Source of the DNA: Nocardioides zeae
GTDB taxonomy: Bacteria; Actinomycetota; Actinomycetes; Propionibacteriales; Nocardioidaceae
NCBI RefSeq assembly: GCF_030818655.1
Contig: NZ_JAUTAN010000001.1
Location: forward strand, 1,674,001-1,738,000
DNA: 64,000 nt
Direction: 5' to 3'
Shown piece by piece: positions 19,761-30,054 of the stretch. Position 1 is the stretch's first letter. Each line of letters begins with the position of its first letter. The notes below the pieces were generated by a model. The model had not been told where the DNA came from. It did no database searches and saw only the letters and a list, made by a program, of their open reading frames with translations. A program made the position numbers and the translations under genes.

Positions 19761-20923
19761 TTGTCGAACCCCGGGCGCGGGGCGGCGGACCCGACGACGG
19801 GGAGGTCGCGGCGGGCGTTGGCGCAGCAGTCCGGCTGGCAGCGGTCCCAGCGCGGTCCGAGGGCACCGCACACGGCCCGCTCCGGCGACCCGCCCCGCTC
19901 GACCGCGGCGCGCTCCAGCAGGAGGTCGCGCACCAGCGCCACGAAGTCGGGGTGCACGCCCGCCGTGCCGGCCCGGGTGGCCGGCAGGCCCAGCTCGCGG
20001 GCGGTCTCCAGCGCCTCGGTGTCGAGGTCGTAGATGACCTCCATGTGGTCGGAGACGAAGCCGATGGGGGCCATGACGACGCCCGGCACGCCGTCGGCGT
20101 GCAGCGCCTCGAGGTGGTCGTTGACGTCGGGCTCCAGCCACGGCACCTGCGGCGGGCCGGAGCGCGAGCAGTAGACGAGGTCCCAGCCGTGCTCGACGCC
20201 CGTGCGGGCGGCGACCTCGGCCACGATCACCTCGGCGAGGTCGAGGTGCTGCGTGCGGTAGGCGTCGCCCTCGGGGCCGCTCACGTCGTTCATCGACGTC
20301 GGGATCGAGTGGGTGACGAAGACCAGTCGGGCCGCGTCGCGCACCTCGGCGGGCAGCTCCTCGAGCGCCGTCAGGACCGCCTCGACGTTGGGTCCGACGA
20401 AGCCGGGGTGGTTGAAGTAGACCCGGAACCGGTCGAGGACGGGCGGCTCCAGCCCGGCCTCCTCCGCGGCGATCCGCGCACCGGCGAGGTTCTCGCGGTA
20501 CTGCCGGCAGGAGGAGTACGACGAGTACGCCGACGTCACGAACGCCGCCGCGCGACGCACCCCGTCGCGTGCCATCTCGGTGACCACGTCGTCGAGGTAG
20601 GGGTCCCAGTTGCGGTTGCCCCAGTAGACCGGCAGGTCGATGCCCGCCGCGGCGAGGTCCTCCCGGATGGCCGCGAGCAGCGCCCGGTTCTGGTCGTTGA
20701 TCGGCGAGCGGCCGCCGAAGAGCTGGTAGTGCTGGCCGACCTCGACGAGGCGCTCCCGCGGGATGCCGCGACCGCGCGTCACGTTCTCGAGGAACGGGAC
20801 GACGTCGTCCGGGCCCTCGGGACCGCCGAAGCCGACGAGGAGGAGGGCGTCGTAGGGCGAGACATCGGGTGCGGCTCCGGGCGCGGGTCCGGGAGCCGCG
20901 GCGGGGGTCACGTCAGCGGGCAT
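19757..20923 (-). CDS. hemH: Ferrochelatase (actinobacterial coproporphyrin ferrochelatase type)
   Basis: 388 residues from ATG 20923. Family landmarks are [56 protein letters not shown] (catalytic His) and the acidic [17 protein letters not shown]. The C-terminus has four cysteines ([20 protein letters not shown]), consistent with the [2Fe-2S] cluster known in actinobacterial ferrochelatases. In actinobacteria this enzyme inserts iron into coproporphyrin III (CpfC). It is followed by the IMPase gene. Confidence 0.95.
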   Translation of the reverse strand: MPADVTPAAAPGPAPGAAPDVSPYDALLLVGFGGPEGPDDVVPFLENVTRGRGIPRERLVEVGQHYQLFGGRSPINDQNRALLAAIREDLAAAGIDLPVYWGNRNWDPYLDDVVTEMARDGVRRAAAFVTSAYSSYSSCRQYRENLAGARIAAEEAGLEPPVLDRFRVYFNHPGFVGPNVEAVLTALEELPAEVRDAARLVFVTHSIPTSMNDVSGPEGDAYRTQHLDLAEVIVAEVAARTGVEHGWDLVYCSRSGPPQVPWLEPDVNDHLEALHADGVPGVVMAPIGFVSDHMEVIYDLDTEALETARELGLPATRAGTAGVHPDFVALVRDLLLERAAVERGGSPERAVCGALGPRWDRCQPDCCANARRDLPVVGSAAPRPGFDK

Positions 20924-20983
20924 GCGCCCATCGTAGGGACGCCCCGATGGGCGTCCGATGCGGCCCGGACGGCCCGCGCGCCC

Positions 20984-20989
20984 TAGGCT
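20984..20989 (+). promoter_or_regulatory. TAGGCT -10 box for a leaderless transcript (MFS gene)
   Basis: TAGGCT ends 6 nt before the GTG at 20996, and no Shine-Dalgarno sequence intervenes. Transcription would begin at the start codon. Confidence 0.55.
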
Positions 20990-20995
20990 CCTGCG

Positions 20996-22225
20996 GTGCT
21001 GTCCTCCGCGTTCTCGCCCTACGCGCGGATCCTGGCCACCCCCGGTGCGCTGGCCTTCTCGGCCACCGGGCTGGTGGCCCGCATCCCGATCTCCACCGTC
21101 TCCCTCGGCATCGTGCTGCTCGTCTCCCAGCAGACCGGCTCCTACGGGCTGGCCGGCGCGATCTCGGCGGTCTACGTGCTCGCGAACGCGCTGCTGGCCG
21201 TGGTGCACGGACGGCTGGCGGACCGCCTCGGCCAGGCGCGCGCCCTCGGTCCCGCGATCGCCGTCTTCGGCGTCGCCGGCATCGCCGTCGTCGTGACCGT
21301 GACCTCCGGCGCCCCGACGTGGACGACGTACGCCGCGGCGGCCGTCGCCGGTGGAGCGCTGCCGCAGGTCGGGTCGTGCGTGCGGGCCCGCTGGGCCCAC
21401 GTGCTGCGGGGCGACGCGCCCGGCGTGCAGACGGCGTTCGCCCTCGAGGCCGTCGTCGACGAGGCCGTCTTCATCACCGGACCGATCATCGTCACGTTCC
21501 TCGCCACGCTGTGGCACCCCGCGGCAGGCATCCTCACCGCCGTGGTCACCGGGCTCGTCGGCACGCTGGCGCTGACCGCCCAGCGCCGCACCCAGCCGCC
21601 GGTCACCCCGCACGACGCGAGCACGGGCGCCCGCCCCCCGCTGCCCCTGGCCACCATGGCGGCGCTGACCGCGCTCTGCTTCGGCCTCGGCAGCATCTTC
21701 GGCGCGACCGAGGTCGCGACCGTCGCCTTCGCCGAGGAGCAGGACGCCAAGGCCTGGGCCGGCGTGCTGCTGGCGCTGTGGGCACTCGGCAGCCTCGCGG
21801 CGGGCGTGGTCGTCGGCGCCGTGGTGTGGCGGGTCGGCCCCGCCGTGCGCATGCGGTGGTCCGCGGCGGCGCTCACCCTCGCGATGGCGCCCCTCATCGT
21901 GGCGCCGTCCGTCTGGGTGCTCGGCCTGGTGCTCCTCGTCGCGGGCGCGGCCATCTCCCCCACCCTCATCAGCACGATGAGCCTCATCGAGCAGGCGGCG
22001 CCCCGGGAGCGGGTCACCGAGGCGATGGCGGTCCTGCACACCGGCATGGCGGCCGGGATCGCCCCGGGTGCGGCCCTCGCGGGCCTGTGCATCGACACCT
22101 GGGGCGCCCACGCGGCGTACGTCGTGCCGGTGGTCTCGGGCGTCATCGCGGTGACCGCGGCCTGGCTCGCCCCGGCGGGCGACACCCGCTCGGAGCCGGT
22201 GCCGAGCGAGGTCCCCGCGCCGTAG
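20996..22225 (+). CDS. MFS transporter, 12-TM type
   Basis: 409 residues from GTG 20996. Twelve hydrophobic segments are apparent, with the MFS loop 2-3 motif in [14 protein letters not shown] and a long central loop around residues 200-215. Similar actinobacterial proteins are annotated only as MFS transporters, so the substrate is unknown. Divergent from hemH with 72 bp between starts. It may be transcribed separately from the following oxidase, which has its own -10 box. Confidence 0.85.
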   Translation: MLSSAFSPYARILATPGALAFSATGLVARIPISTVSLGIVLLVSQQTGSYGLAGAISAVYVLANALLAVVHGRLADRLGQARALGPAIAVFGVAGIAVVVTVTSGAPTWTTYAAAAVAGGALPQVGSCVRARWAHVLRGDAPGVQTAFALEAVVDEAVFITGPIIVTFLATLWHPAAGILTAVVTGLVGTLALTAQRRTQPPVTPHDASTGARPPLPLATMAALTALCFGLGSIFGATEVATVAFAEEQDAKAWAGVLLALWALGSLAAGVVVGAVVWRVGPAVRMRWSAAALTLAMAPLIVAPSVWVLGLVLLVAGAAISPTLISTMSLIEQAAPRERVTEAMAVLHTGMAAGIAPGAALAGLCIDTWGAHAAYVVPVVSGVIAVTAAWLAPAGDTRSEPVPSEVPAP

Positions 22226-22228
22226 GCT
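22223..22228 (+). promoter_or_regulatory. TAGGCT -10 box for the FAD oxidase gene
   Basis: TAGGCT overlaps the stop codon of the MFS gene and ends 8 nt before the ATG at 22237, again fitting a leaderless or nearly leaderless transcript. Confidence 0.5.
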
Positions 22229-22236
22229 CCCCCGCC

Positions 22237-23559
22237 ATGGGACGCACGCAGGTCGACTCGACGTGGCGCAACTGGGCGGGCACGGCGACGGCGCGGCCAC
22301 GGCGCACGAGCACCCCGGCCTCGGTCGCCGACGTCGTGGCGGCCGTCCAGCGGGCCCGGGCCGAGCGGTCGACCACCCGCATGGTCGGGACCGGCCACAG
22401 CTTCACCGACATCGCCGTCACCGACGGCGAGCTGCTCCTGCCGCACGGCCTGACCGGCGTGGTGGACGTCGACCACGACGCCCTCACGGTGACCGCGCTG
22501 GCGGGCACCCCGCTCAGGGAGCTCAACAGCACGTTGGAGCGGTTCGGCCTGAGCCTCCACAACATGGGCGACATCGCCGAGCAGACCCTCGCAGGCGCGA
22601 CCGCGACGGGCACGCACGGCAGCGGCGGCTTGTTCGCGGGGCTCGCTCCGCAGGTCGTCGGCATCGAGCTCGTCACCGGCACCGGGGAGGTCCTGCGGGC
22701 GACACCGGACGAGAACCCGGACGTCCTCGCGCTCGGCCGCGTCGGCCTGGGCGCCCTCGGGGTCGTCACGGCGCTGACGTTCGCCGTCGAGCCGCTCTTC
22801 CTGCTCGAGGCCGTCGAGCAGCCGATGACCTGGGACGAGGCCATCGGCTCGCTCGACGCGCTGCTCGACGAGAACCACCACGTCGACCTGCACTGGTTCC
22901 CCCACACCGACCGGCTGCTCACCAAGCGCAACAACCGGCTCGACGCGCCGCTCGCCGATGCCCGCCCGCTCGGCCGGGTGCGCGGCTTCGTCGACGACGA
23001 GCTGCTGGCGAACGGCGCGTTCGGAGCCCTGGTGGCGGCCAGCAACCGGCGCCCGGCCGTGGTGCCGCGGATGAACCAGCTCACCTCGCGCGTGCTCTCG
23101 GCCCGCACGTTCTCCGACGTCGCCCACCGCGTGCTCACGTCCCCGCGGCGGGTCCGCTTCCGCGAGATGGAGTACGCCGTGCCCCGCGAGGTCGGCGTGC
23201 AGGTGCTGACGGAGGTACGACGCGTGATCGACGCGTCCGGCTGGAACCTCAGCTTCCCCGTGGAGATCCGCTCCGCCCGCGCGGACGACGTGGCGCTGTC
23301 GACGGGCTACGGCCGCGACTCGCTCTACCTGGCCTTCCACGTGCCCGCGGCGGTCGACCACACGGCCTACTTCGCCGGCGTGGAACCGATCCTCCGTGCC
23401 CACGACGGGCGGCCGCACTGGGGCAAGCTGCACACGCGGACGGCCGCCGACCTCGCCCCGGCGTACCCGCGGTTCGAGGAGTTCCTCGCCCTCCGCGACC
23501 GGCTCGACCCCGAGCGCGTCTTCGCCAACGACTACCTGCGGCGGGTGCTCGGGAGCTGA
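22237..23559 (+). CDS. FAD-linked sugar-lactone oxidase (D-arabinono-1,4-lactone oxidase family)
   Basis: 440 residues. The N-terminal VAO-type FAD domain contains [18 protein letters not shown], whose GHSF histidine is the position often used for covalent flavin attachment, and [20 protein letters not shown]. The C-terminal ALO domain ends with [20 protein letters not shown] and [18 protein letters not shown], typical of L-gulono/D-arabinono-lactone oxidases. The substrate is probably an aldonolactone or alditol. A 7-bp hairpin follows the stop. Confidence 0.92.
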   Translation: MGRTQVDSTWRNWAGTATARPRRTSTPASVADVVAAVQRARAERSTTRMVGTGHSFTDIAVTDGELLLPHGLTGVVDVDHDALTVTALAGTPLRELNSTLERFGLSLHNMGDIAEQTLAGATATGTHGSGGLFAGLAPQVVGIELVTGTGEVLRATPDENPDVLALGRVGLGALGVVTALTFAVEPLFLLEAVEQPMTWDEAIGSLDALLDENHHVDLHWFPHTDRLLTKRNNRLDAPLADARPLGRVRGFVDDELLANGAFGALVAASNRRPAVVPRMNQLTSRVLSARTFSDVAHRVLTSPRRVRFREMEYAVPREVGVQVLTEVRRVIDASGWNLSFPVEIRSARADDVALSTGYGRDSLYLAFHVPAAVDHTAYFAGVEPILRAHDGRPHWGKLHTRTAADLAPAYPRFEEFLALRDRLDPERVFANDYLRRVLGS

Positions 23560-23563
23560 GGGG

Positions 23564-23580
23564 CGGCCGGTCCCCGGCCG
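23564..23580 (+). terminator. Short GC hairpin after the FAD oxidase gene
   Basis: CGGCCGG pairs with CCGGCCG across a 3-nt loop, 5 nt after the stop codon at 23559. Confidence 0.5.
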
Positions 23581-23585
23581 GCGCG

Positions 23586-24024
23586 AACTGTGCACCTGGT
23601 GAGCCGCGCATCGAGTCGGACCCGCCCCATCCGCACAGTTGCGCGCCCCCAGGACGGCTCGACCCAGCGCGACCCGAGGCCAGCAGGCCCGACGAGCGCC
23701 ACACCCCCACCCGAACTGTGCACCTGGTGAGCCGCGCATCGAGTCGGACCCGCCCCATCCGCACAGTTGCGCGACCCCGGCAGGCGCGACCCAGCGGACC
23801 CGACGCCAGCACGCCCGACGAGCGCCACACCCCCACCCGCCGAACTGTGCACCTGGTGAGCCGCGCATCGAGTCGGACCCGCCCCACCCGCACAGTTGCG
23901 CGACCCCAGGACGGCGCGACCAGCGCGACCCGACACCAGCACGCCCGACGAGCGCCACACCCCCACCCGAACTGTGCACCTGGTGAGCCGCGCATCGAGC
24001 CGGACCCGCCCCACCCGCACAGTT
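23586..24024. repeat. Four tandem copies of a 55-bp AACTGTGC...GCACAGTT element (about 128-bp period)
   Basis: Copies lie at 23586-23640, 23714-23768, 23843-23897 and 23970-24024. Each is exactly 55 bp, begins AACTGTGCACCTGGTGAGCC and ends GCACAGTT, so the termini are perfect 8-bp inverted repeats. The 72-74-bp spacers are also alike, giving a true tandem repeat with period 127-129. Copies 1-2 differ from copies 3-4 at one internal base (CCCCATCC versus CCCCACCC). The array fills most of the 485-bp gap between two convergent genes. The region is open in several frames only because it is GC-rich; no coding signal is seen. A fifth copy is at 49260-49314. Confidence 0.9.
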
Positions 24025-24044
24025 GCGCGACCCAGGCAGGCGCG

Positions 24045-24686
24045 TCAGACGCTGGCCGGCCCCGTCGGCTTCGGCGCCTGCCAGTTGCGCCACAGCGCGA
24101 GCAGGCGCCACACCAGGCAGACCGCCGCGCCGGCGACCGCGACCGGCAGGAGCGGGGCGCCCAGCTCGAGCCCCACGACGGCCACCCCCGCGCCGGCGAG
24201 GGCCGGGGTCGCATAGAGCTCGCCGCGGAAGACCACGGGCACCCGGCCGGCGAGCACGTCGCGGACCATGCCGCCACCGATGCCGGTGACCATGCCGAGG
24301 AGGGCGGCCGGCAGCGGGCCGAGGCCGTACTCGAGGGCCTTCACCGCCCCCGCCACGCAGAAGACCGCGAGACCGAAGGCGTCGAAGACGGTGACCCGCC
24401 GCTCGAGCCGCCCGAGCGTGGGGTGGAAGAAGAAGGTGAGCAACCCGGCGCCGACGGGTGCGAGCAGGTAGCGCCAGTCCGCGAGCGCCGCCGGCGGCGT
24501 CGCGCCGATGAGCACGTCGCGCAGGAACCCCCCGCCGAGACCGGTCGTGCCCGCGAGCACGAGGACGGCGAACAGGTCCAGCTCCTTGCGCACCGCGACG
24601 AGGGCTCCGGAGATCGCGAAGACGAAGATGCCGACGAGGTCGAGGACGACCAGCAGGGTCGTCGGTTCCAGGTCCCAGTGCGGCAC
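24045..24686 (-). CDS. TRIC-type (UPF0126) monovalent cation channel protein
   Basis: 213 residues from GTG 24686. Seven hydrophobic helices arranged as two homologous triplets, each with the hallmark glycine motif: GLGGGFLRDVL and GIGGGMVRDVL. Prokaryotic homologues form trimeric K+/Na+-permeable channels. TAGGCT ends 6 nt upstream of the GTG, so it is probably leaderless. Its stop codon lies in the truncated last spacer of the tandem repeat array. Confidence 0.92.
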   Translation of the reverse strand: MPHWDLEPTTLLVVLDLVGIFVFAISGALVAVRKELDLFAVLVLAGTTGLGGGFLRDVLIGATPPAALADWRYLLAPVGAGLLTFFFHPTLGRLERRVTVFDAFGLAVFCVAGAVKALEYGLGPLPAALLGMVTGIGGGMVRDVLAGRVPVVFRGELYATPALAGAGVAVVGLELGAPLLPVAVAGAAVCLVWRLLALWRNWQAPKPTGPASV

Positions 24687-24692
24687 CGCGGG

Positions 24693-24698
24693 AGCCTA
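24693..24698 (-). promoter_or_regulatory. TAGGCT -10 box for the TRIC gene
   Basis: Minus-strand TAGGCT (24698 to 24693) followed by 6 nt and the GTG start at 24686; no ribosome binding site is present. Confidence 0.55.
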
Positions 24699-24739
24699 TC
24701 GCCGGGCGGTCGGGCCCGGTGAGGGATGGTCGGGGACGG

Positions 24740-25315
24740 TCACCCCTGGTCGACGCCGGGCAACCGCGGCCGGTCCCCGTGCGGGCCGAAGAGGTGGAGG
24801 AGCTCGACGGGTTCGTCGTCGGCCGGCCCGAACCAGTGCGGCCGGGTCGCCTCGAAGGCGGCGACGTCACCGGGCCGCAGCAGGCTCTCGTCCTCGTCGA
24901 CCACCAGCCGCACGGTGCCGGCGAGCACGCAGAACCAGGCCCGTCCGTCGTGCGTCGTCAGGCGCTGCGGGCGGGGGCGGAGCACCTGCTTGAACACGTG
25001 GAGCCGGCCCGGGTAGTCGGTCAGCGGCACCAGCACCGATCCCGTGCGGTGGCGGAAGGGGCGCAGGTGCACCCGCGGGTCACCCGTCTCCGGTGCCCCG
25101 ACGAGCTCGTCGACCGCGACGCGGAACGTCCGGGCCAGCGGGAGCAGCAGGTCGAGCGACGGGCTGCGTCGCCCGGTCTCCAGGCGCGACAGCGTGCTGA
25201 CGGAGATGCCGGAGGCGGCCGCGACCTGCTCGAGGGTCCACCCACGTGAGCGCCGGAGCCTGCGCACCCGGGGGCCGACGGCCTCGATCAGCGCGGCGTC
25301 GTCGGCGGAGGTCAC
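24740..25315 (-). CDS. XRE-family transcriptional regulator with C-terminal cupin domain
   Basis: 191 residues from GTG 25315. A helix-turn-helix spans about residues 12-66 (LRRSRGWTLEQVAAASGISVSTLSRLETGRRSPSL is the characteristic region). A cupin follows, with the small-molecule-binding barrel in THDGRAWFCVLAGTVRLVV and LRPGDVAAFEATRPHWF. Such HTH-cupin regulators usually respond to a small metabolite. It is divergent from the MFS exporter gene, with 100 bp between starts, and is the probable regulator of that pump and of itself. Confidence 0.9.
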   Translation of the reverse strand: MTSADDAALIEAVGPRVRRLRRSRGWTLEQVAAASGISVSTLSRLETGRRSPSLDLLLPLARTFRVAVDELVGAPETGDPRVHLRPFRHRTGSVLVPLTDYPGRLHVFKQVLRPRPQRLTTHDGRAWFCVLAGTVRLVVDEDESLLRPGDVAAFEATRPHWFGPADDEPVELLHLFGPHGDRPRLPGVDQG

Positions 25316-25324
25316 GCCTCATCT

Positions 25325-25339
25325 TTGCAGTTTCCGCAA
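25325..25339. promoter_or_regulatory. Candidate operator between XRE-cupin and MFS genes
   Basis: TTGC-N7-GCAA forms a small dyad in an unusually A/T-containing stretch (ATCTTTGCAGTTTCCGCAAC) of the divergent intergenic region, 10 nt upstream of the regulator start. Short dyads arise by chance, so this is weak. Confidence 0.25.
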
Positions 25340-25415
25340 CTTCCCTGGGCCCGCGACGCCGCCCGCCCCAGCCTCGTCACCGACCCCGTCCCGTCCGACC
25401 GGAAGGCGACCCCGC

Positions 25416-26843
25416 GTGACCGAGCCGCTCGCTCCTGCCCAGCCCGCCCAGCCCGTCCAGCCCCTCCACCACCCGGACCCCCGGCGCTGGGCGGTGCTCG
25501 CCACCTGCTGCCTGGCCCTCTTCCTCGTCGGGCTCGACACGACGGCCGTCAACGTCGCCCTCCCGGCCATCGGCGCCGACCTCGGCATCGCGCCGGCGGC
25601 GCTCCCGTGGGTGGTCGACGCCTACACGCTCGTGCTCGCGAGCCTGCTGATCTCCTCCGGCGCCCTCGCCGACCGCTTCGGGCGCCGGCGACTGCTCCGC
25701 GCCGGTCTCGTCCTGTTCGCCGCCGCGTCCGCGCTGTGCGCCCTCGCCCCGACGCCGGGCCTCCTCGTCGCCGCCCGGGCGGTCCAGGGCGTCGGTGCCT
25801 CGATGCTCAGCCCGGTGGGCCTCGCGATCGTGGTGGGCGTCTTCCCCGACGCGCGCGAGCGCGCCCGGGCGGTCGGCGCCTGGGCCGGCGTCTTCGGAGC
25901 GAGCATGGCCGTCGGACCGCTGCTGGGGGGCGCGCTCGTCGACCTCGCCGGGTGGCGCTGGGTGTTCGGCATCGTCGTGCCCGTCGCCGTGCTGGCGCTC
26001 GGCCTGACCGTGCGCGTCGTGCCGGAGTCGCGCGTGGACCACCCGCGCCGCCTGGACCTCCCGGGACAGGTCCTCCTCACCGCCGTCGTCGGAGGCGCGG
26101 TCGCCCTGCTCATCGAGGCACCCCACCGCGGAGCGACGTCGCCCGCCGTCCTGATGGGCGCGGGCGCACTGCTCATCGCGGTCGTGCTCCTGGTCGGGGT
26201 GGAGCTGCGCCGTACGGATCCGCTCCTCGACCCCCGGCTGCTCCGGGTCCCGGCGTTCGCCGGCGCGGTGGTGGCGGCCATCGCGGTCTTCGTTGCGCTG
26301 AACGCCGCTCTCCTGGCGACCAGCCTGCACCTGCAGGACGGACGGGGGGCCTCGCCGACCGCCGTCGGCGCAGTGACCCTGCCGCTGGCGCTCGCGGCGA
26401 CGCTGGTCGCACCCGTCTCCGGGGTGCTCGTCGGCCGGTGCGGACCTCGCGGCCCGCTCGCAGCCGCGGGCGGGCTGCTCGCCCTGGCCGGGGCGCTCCT
26501 CCGGTTCGGACCGGACGACATCACCCCCGGCCGCCTGGCGATCGGGCTCCTCGTGCTGGGGATCGGCTTCGGCCTGGCCAACGCCCCCATCACCACGACC
26601 GCCGTGAGCAGCCTCCCGCCGGAGCGCGCCGGGGTGGCCGGCGGTATCACCTCCGCCGCCCGACAGCTCGGCGCAGCGCTGGGCATCGCCGCAGCGGGGG
26701 CGGTGCTGGCCCGGGCGGCGGTCGGGAGCGAGGCCACGACCGCCGATGTGGTCCCCGGCATCTGGGCCCTCGTCCTGACCTGCGGCGCGATCGTCGCCGG
26801 GCTCGCGTCGGTCCTGCCCCGGTCACGGGACCGGGGAGCGTAG
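25416..26843 (+). CDS. MFS drug/solute exporter (DHA2, 14-TM type)
   Basis: 475 residues from GTG 25416 with GGAAGG about 9 nt upstream; the open frame extends further 5' but through the divergent promoter. The N-terminus is Pro/Gln-rich, then VLATCCLALFLVGLDTTAVNVALPAIG, the classical DHA2 helix 1 with the D-x-T-x-V-N-V-A-L-P motif. SGALADRFGRRRLL is motif A, and a motif C-like region is visible near GVFGASMAVGPLLGG. Probable proton-driven exporter controlled by the divergent XRE-cupin protein; substrate unknown. Confidence 0.9.
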   Translation: MTEPLAPAQPAQPVQPLHHPDPRRWAVLATCCLALFLVGLDTTAVNVALPAIGADLGIAPAALPWVVDAYTLVLASLLISSGALADRFGRRRLLRAGLVLFAAASALCALAPTPGLLVAARAVQGVGASMLSPVGLAIVVGVFPDARERARAVGAWAGVFGASMAVGPLLGGALVDLAGWRWVFGIVVPVAVLALGLTVRVVPESRVDHPRRLDLPGQVLLTAVVGGAVALLIEAPHRGATSPAVLMGAGALLIAVVLLVGVELRRTDPLLDPRLLRVPAFAGAVVAAIAVFVALNAALLATSLHLQDGRGASPTAVGAVTLPLALAATLVAPVSGVLVGRCGPRGPLAAAGGLLALAGALLRFGPDDITPGRLAIGLLVLGIGFGLANAPITTTAVSSLPPERAGVAGGITSAARQLGAALGIAAAGAVLARAAVGSEATTADVVPGIWALVLTCGAIVAGLASVLPRSRDRGA

Positions 26844-26846
26844 GCT
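26841..26846 (+). promoter_or_regulatory. TAGGCT -10 box for sepH
   Basis: TAGGCT overlaps the MFS stop codon; transcription would start near 26853, leaving a ~50-nt leader with AGGAG ahead of the sepH ATG at 26903. The leader contains the small dyad ACGGGAACCCGT. Confidence 0.4.
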
Positions 26847-26902
26847 CGGTCCTCACGGGAACCCGTCCCGCGAACGACGACCAGGCAGGAGCCGACCGCT
26901 CG

Positions 26903-27970
<1,068 letters not shown>

Positions 27971-27997
27971 CCCCTCCCCGGGGGTGACCTGGGCCAC

Positions 27998-28003
27998 TAC
28001 GCT
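27998..28003 (+). promoter_or_regulatory. TACGCT -10 box for the acyl-CoA reductase gene
   Basis: TACGCT is followed by 7 nt and ATG 28011, with no Shine-Dalgarno site, fitting leaderless initiation. Confidence 0.5.
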
Positions 28004-28010
28004 GCGGCGC

Positions 28011-30044
28011 ATGGCCTACTTCGTCACCGGCGCGACCGGGTTCATCGGGCGGTTCCTCGTCACCGAGCTCCTCCGCAAGCGCGAGGGCGAGGTCCACGTG
28101 CTGGTGCGCGGCTCCTCGCTGCCCCGGCTCGAGCAGCTCGTCGAGGAGTGGGGCACCGACCGGGTGCGACCGGTGATCGGTGCGCTCGACGCCGAGGGTC
28201 TGGGGGTCGAGGCCGGGTGGATCGCGGAGCACGCGGGCACGATCGACCACTTCTTCCACCTCGCCGCGAGCTACGACATGGCCGCGGACGACGCGACGAA
28301 CCAGCTCCTCAACCTGGGCGGCACGCGCCACGCCCTCCAGCTCGCCGCCGCGCTCGACGTCGGGTGCTTCCACCAGGTGTCGTCGGTGGCCGCGGCCGGC
28401 GACCACCACGGCACGTTCTCCGAGACGGACGCCGACGTCGGTCAGCGCTTCACCTCGCCGTACCACCGCACGAAGTTCGAGTCCGAGCAGGTCGTGCGCA
28501 CGGAGGCGGCCGTGCCGTGGCGCATCTACCGCCCCGCGATCGTCGTCGGCGACTCGGTGACGGGCGAGATGGACAAGGTCGACGGGCCCTACTACTTCTT
28601 CCCGCTCATCAAGAAGGTGCGCGACACCCTGCCGGCGTGGACGCCCCTGGTGGGGATCGACCTCGGCGACACCAACGTCGTGCCGGTCGACTTCGTGGCC
28701 GGCGCGCTCGACCACCTCGCACACCTGCCGGGCCGGGACTGCGAGACGTTCCACCTCGTCGACCCCGAGCCGCAGCCCGTGCTGGAGATGATCAACGCGT
28801 TCTGCGCGGCGGCGGGCGCGCCGCAGCTCGTGGGCTCGGGTGCGCGCGGTCGGCTGCCGATCGAGCGCCGCCTGCTCCCCCGCGGGCTGCGCCCGGCCGA
28901 CCTCGCGTCGACGCTCCTGGGCTCGGCCCCGGCCCAGGCGCTGCTCGACCTGACCGTGGGGCGGCTCGGCATCCCGGCCTCGGTGCTCGCCCACACCTCC
29001 TTCCCCACCGTCTTCGACGCGCGCCGCACGTCCAAGGCGCTCGCGGGGTCGGGCATCACCGTCCCGCGCCTGGAGTCCTACGCCGCGACGCTGTGGAGCT
29101 ACTGGGAGGAGCACCTCGACACCAGCACGGGACGCAACCCGGCCAAGCGCGCCGCCCTCGAGGGTCGGCACATCGTCATCACCGGGGCGTCGTCGGGCAT
29201 CGGCCGCGTGACCGCGCTCAAGGTGGCGCAGGCGGGCGGCATCCCGGTGCTCGTGGCCCGCGGCAAGGAGAAGCTCGACGCGCTGCGCCGCGACATCGAG
29301 CGCGCCGGCGGCCAGGCCCACGTCTTCCCGTGCGACCTCTCCGACCTGGACGCCATCGACGACCTCTGCGGTGCCCTCATCCGCGAGCTGCCGAGCGTGG
29401 ACGGGGTCGTCAACAACGCGGGACGCTCCATCCGCCGGTCGCTGCGGCTCTCCCAGGAGCGCTTCCACGACTTCGAGCGCACGATGCAGCTCAACTACTT
29501 CGGGGCGATCCGCCTCGTCATCGGGCTCATCCCCATCATGCGCACGGGCTCCGGGGGCCACGTGGTCAACGTGTCCTCGATCGGGGTGCAGACCAACCCG
29601 CCGCGCTTCTCGGCGTACGTCGCGTCCAAGGCCGCGCTGGACTCCTGGAGCAACGTCGTGGCCTCGGAGCTCGTCGGCGAGGGCATCACGTTCACCAGCA
29701 TCCACATGCCGCTCGTGCGCACCCCGATGATCGCGCCGACGAAGCTCTACGACCGCTTCCCCACCATCTCGCCCGCGCAGGCGGCGGACCTCGTGGTGAA
29801 GGCGCTCGTCGAGCGGCCGCACGAGATCAACACGCCGCTCGGCAACGCGGGCGCCATCGCCCACACCGTGGCGCCGAAGCTGGCGTTCCGCGTGCTCAAC
29901 ATGGCCTACCACGTGTTCCCGGACTCCGCCGCGGCCAAGGGCACGGCCGCGCCCGGCGTCCCGGCCCCCGCGGGGGCCGAGGCGGGCGGGACGCAGAGCG
30001 AGCAGCTCATGCTCGCGCGCCTCTTCCGCGGCGTGCACTGGTGA
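28011..30044 (+). CDS. Two-domain SDR protein, probable fatty acyl-CoA reductase
   Basis: 677 residues. The N-terminal extended-SDR/NAD_binding_4 domain has TGATGFIGRFLVTELL at residue 6 and a catalytic YHRTK (about 155). From about residue 385 a second, classical SDR domain begins with IVITGASSGIGRVTAL, followed by NNAG and YVASKAA. This arrangement matches the ~660-residue bacterial reductases of the Marinobacter fatty acyl-CoA reductase type and mycobacterial AcrA-like proteins, which reduce acyl-CoA to aldehyde and then alcohol with NADPH. It ends 10 bp from the convergent monooxygenase gene. Confidence 0.88.
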   Translation: MAYFVTGATGFIGRFLVTELLRKREGEVHVLVRGSSLPRLEQLVEEWGTDRVRPVIGALDAEGLGVEAGWIAEHAGTIDHFFHLAASYDMAADDATNQLLNLGGTRHALQLAAALDVGCFHQVSSVAAAGDHHGTFSETDADVGQRFTSPYHRTKFESEQVVRTEAAVPWRIYRPAIVVGDSVTGEMDKVDGPYYFFPLIKKVRDTLPAWTPLVGIDLGDTNVVPVDFVAGALDHLAHLPGRDCETFHLVDPEPQPVLEMINAFCAAAGAPQLVGSGARGRLPIERRLLPRGLRPADLASTLLGSAPAQALLDLTVGRLGIPASVLAHTSFPTVFDARRTSKALAGSGITVPRLESYAATLWSYWEEHLDTSTGRNPAKRAALEGRHIVITGASSGIGRVTALKVAQAGGIPVLVARGKEKLDALRRDIERAGGQAHVFPCDLSDLDAIDDLCGALIRELPSVDGVVNNAGRSIRRSLRLSQERFHDFERTMQLNYFGAIRLVIGLIPIMRTGSGGHVVNVSSIGVQTNPPRFSAYVASKAALDSWSNVVASELVGEGITFTSIHMPLVRTPMIAPTKLYDRFPTISPAQAADLVVKALVERPHEINTPLGNAGAIAHTVAPKLAFRVLNMAYHVFPDSAAAKGTAAPGVPAPAGAEAGGTQSEQLMLARLFRGVHW

Positions 30045-30054
30045 GCGGGACGCC

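Noticed and set aside
23586..24024. CRISPR array
   Set aside because: Repeats of 55 bp are too long, spacers are near-identical to each other, and no cas gene is present.
21172..24870. Minus-strand open frame of over 1200 codons covering the MFS, oxidase and repeat array
   Set aside because: Antisense to two well-supported genes; the repeated peptide inside it comes from the tandem DNA repeat and shows no coding constraint.
25325..25339. Strong operator claim for the XRE-cupin regulator
   Set aside because: The dyad is only 4+4 bp; kept as a low-confidence feature and not as a finding.
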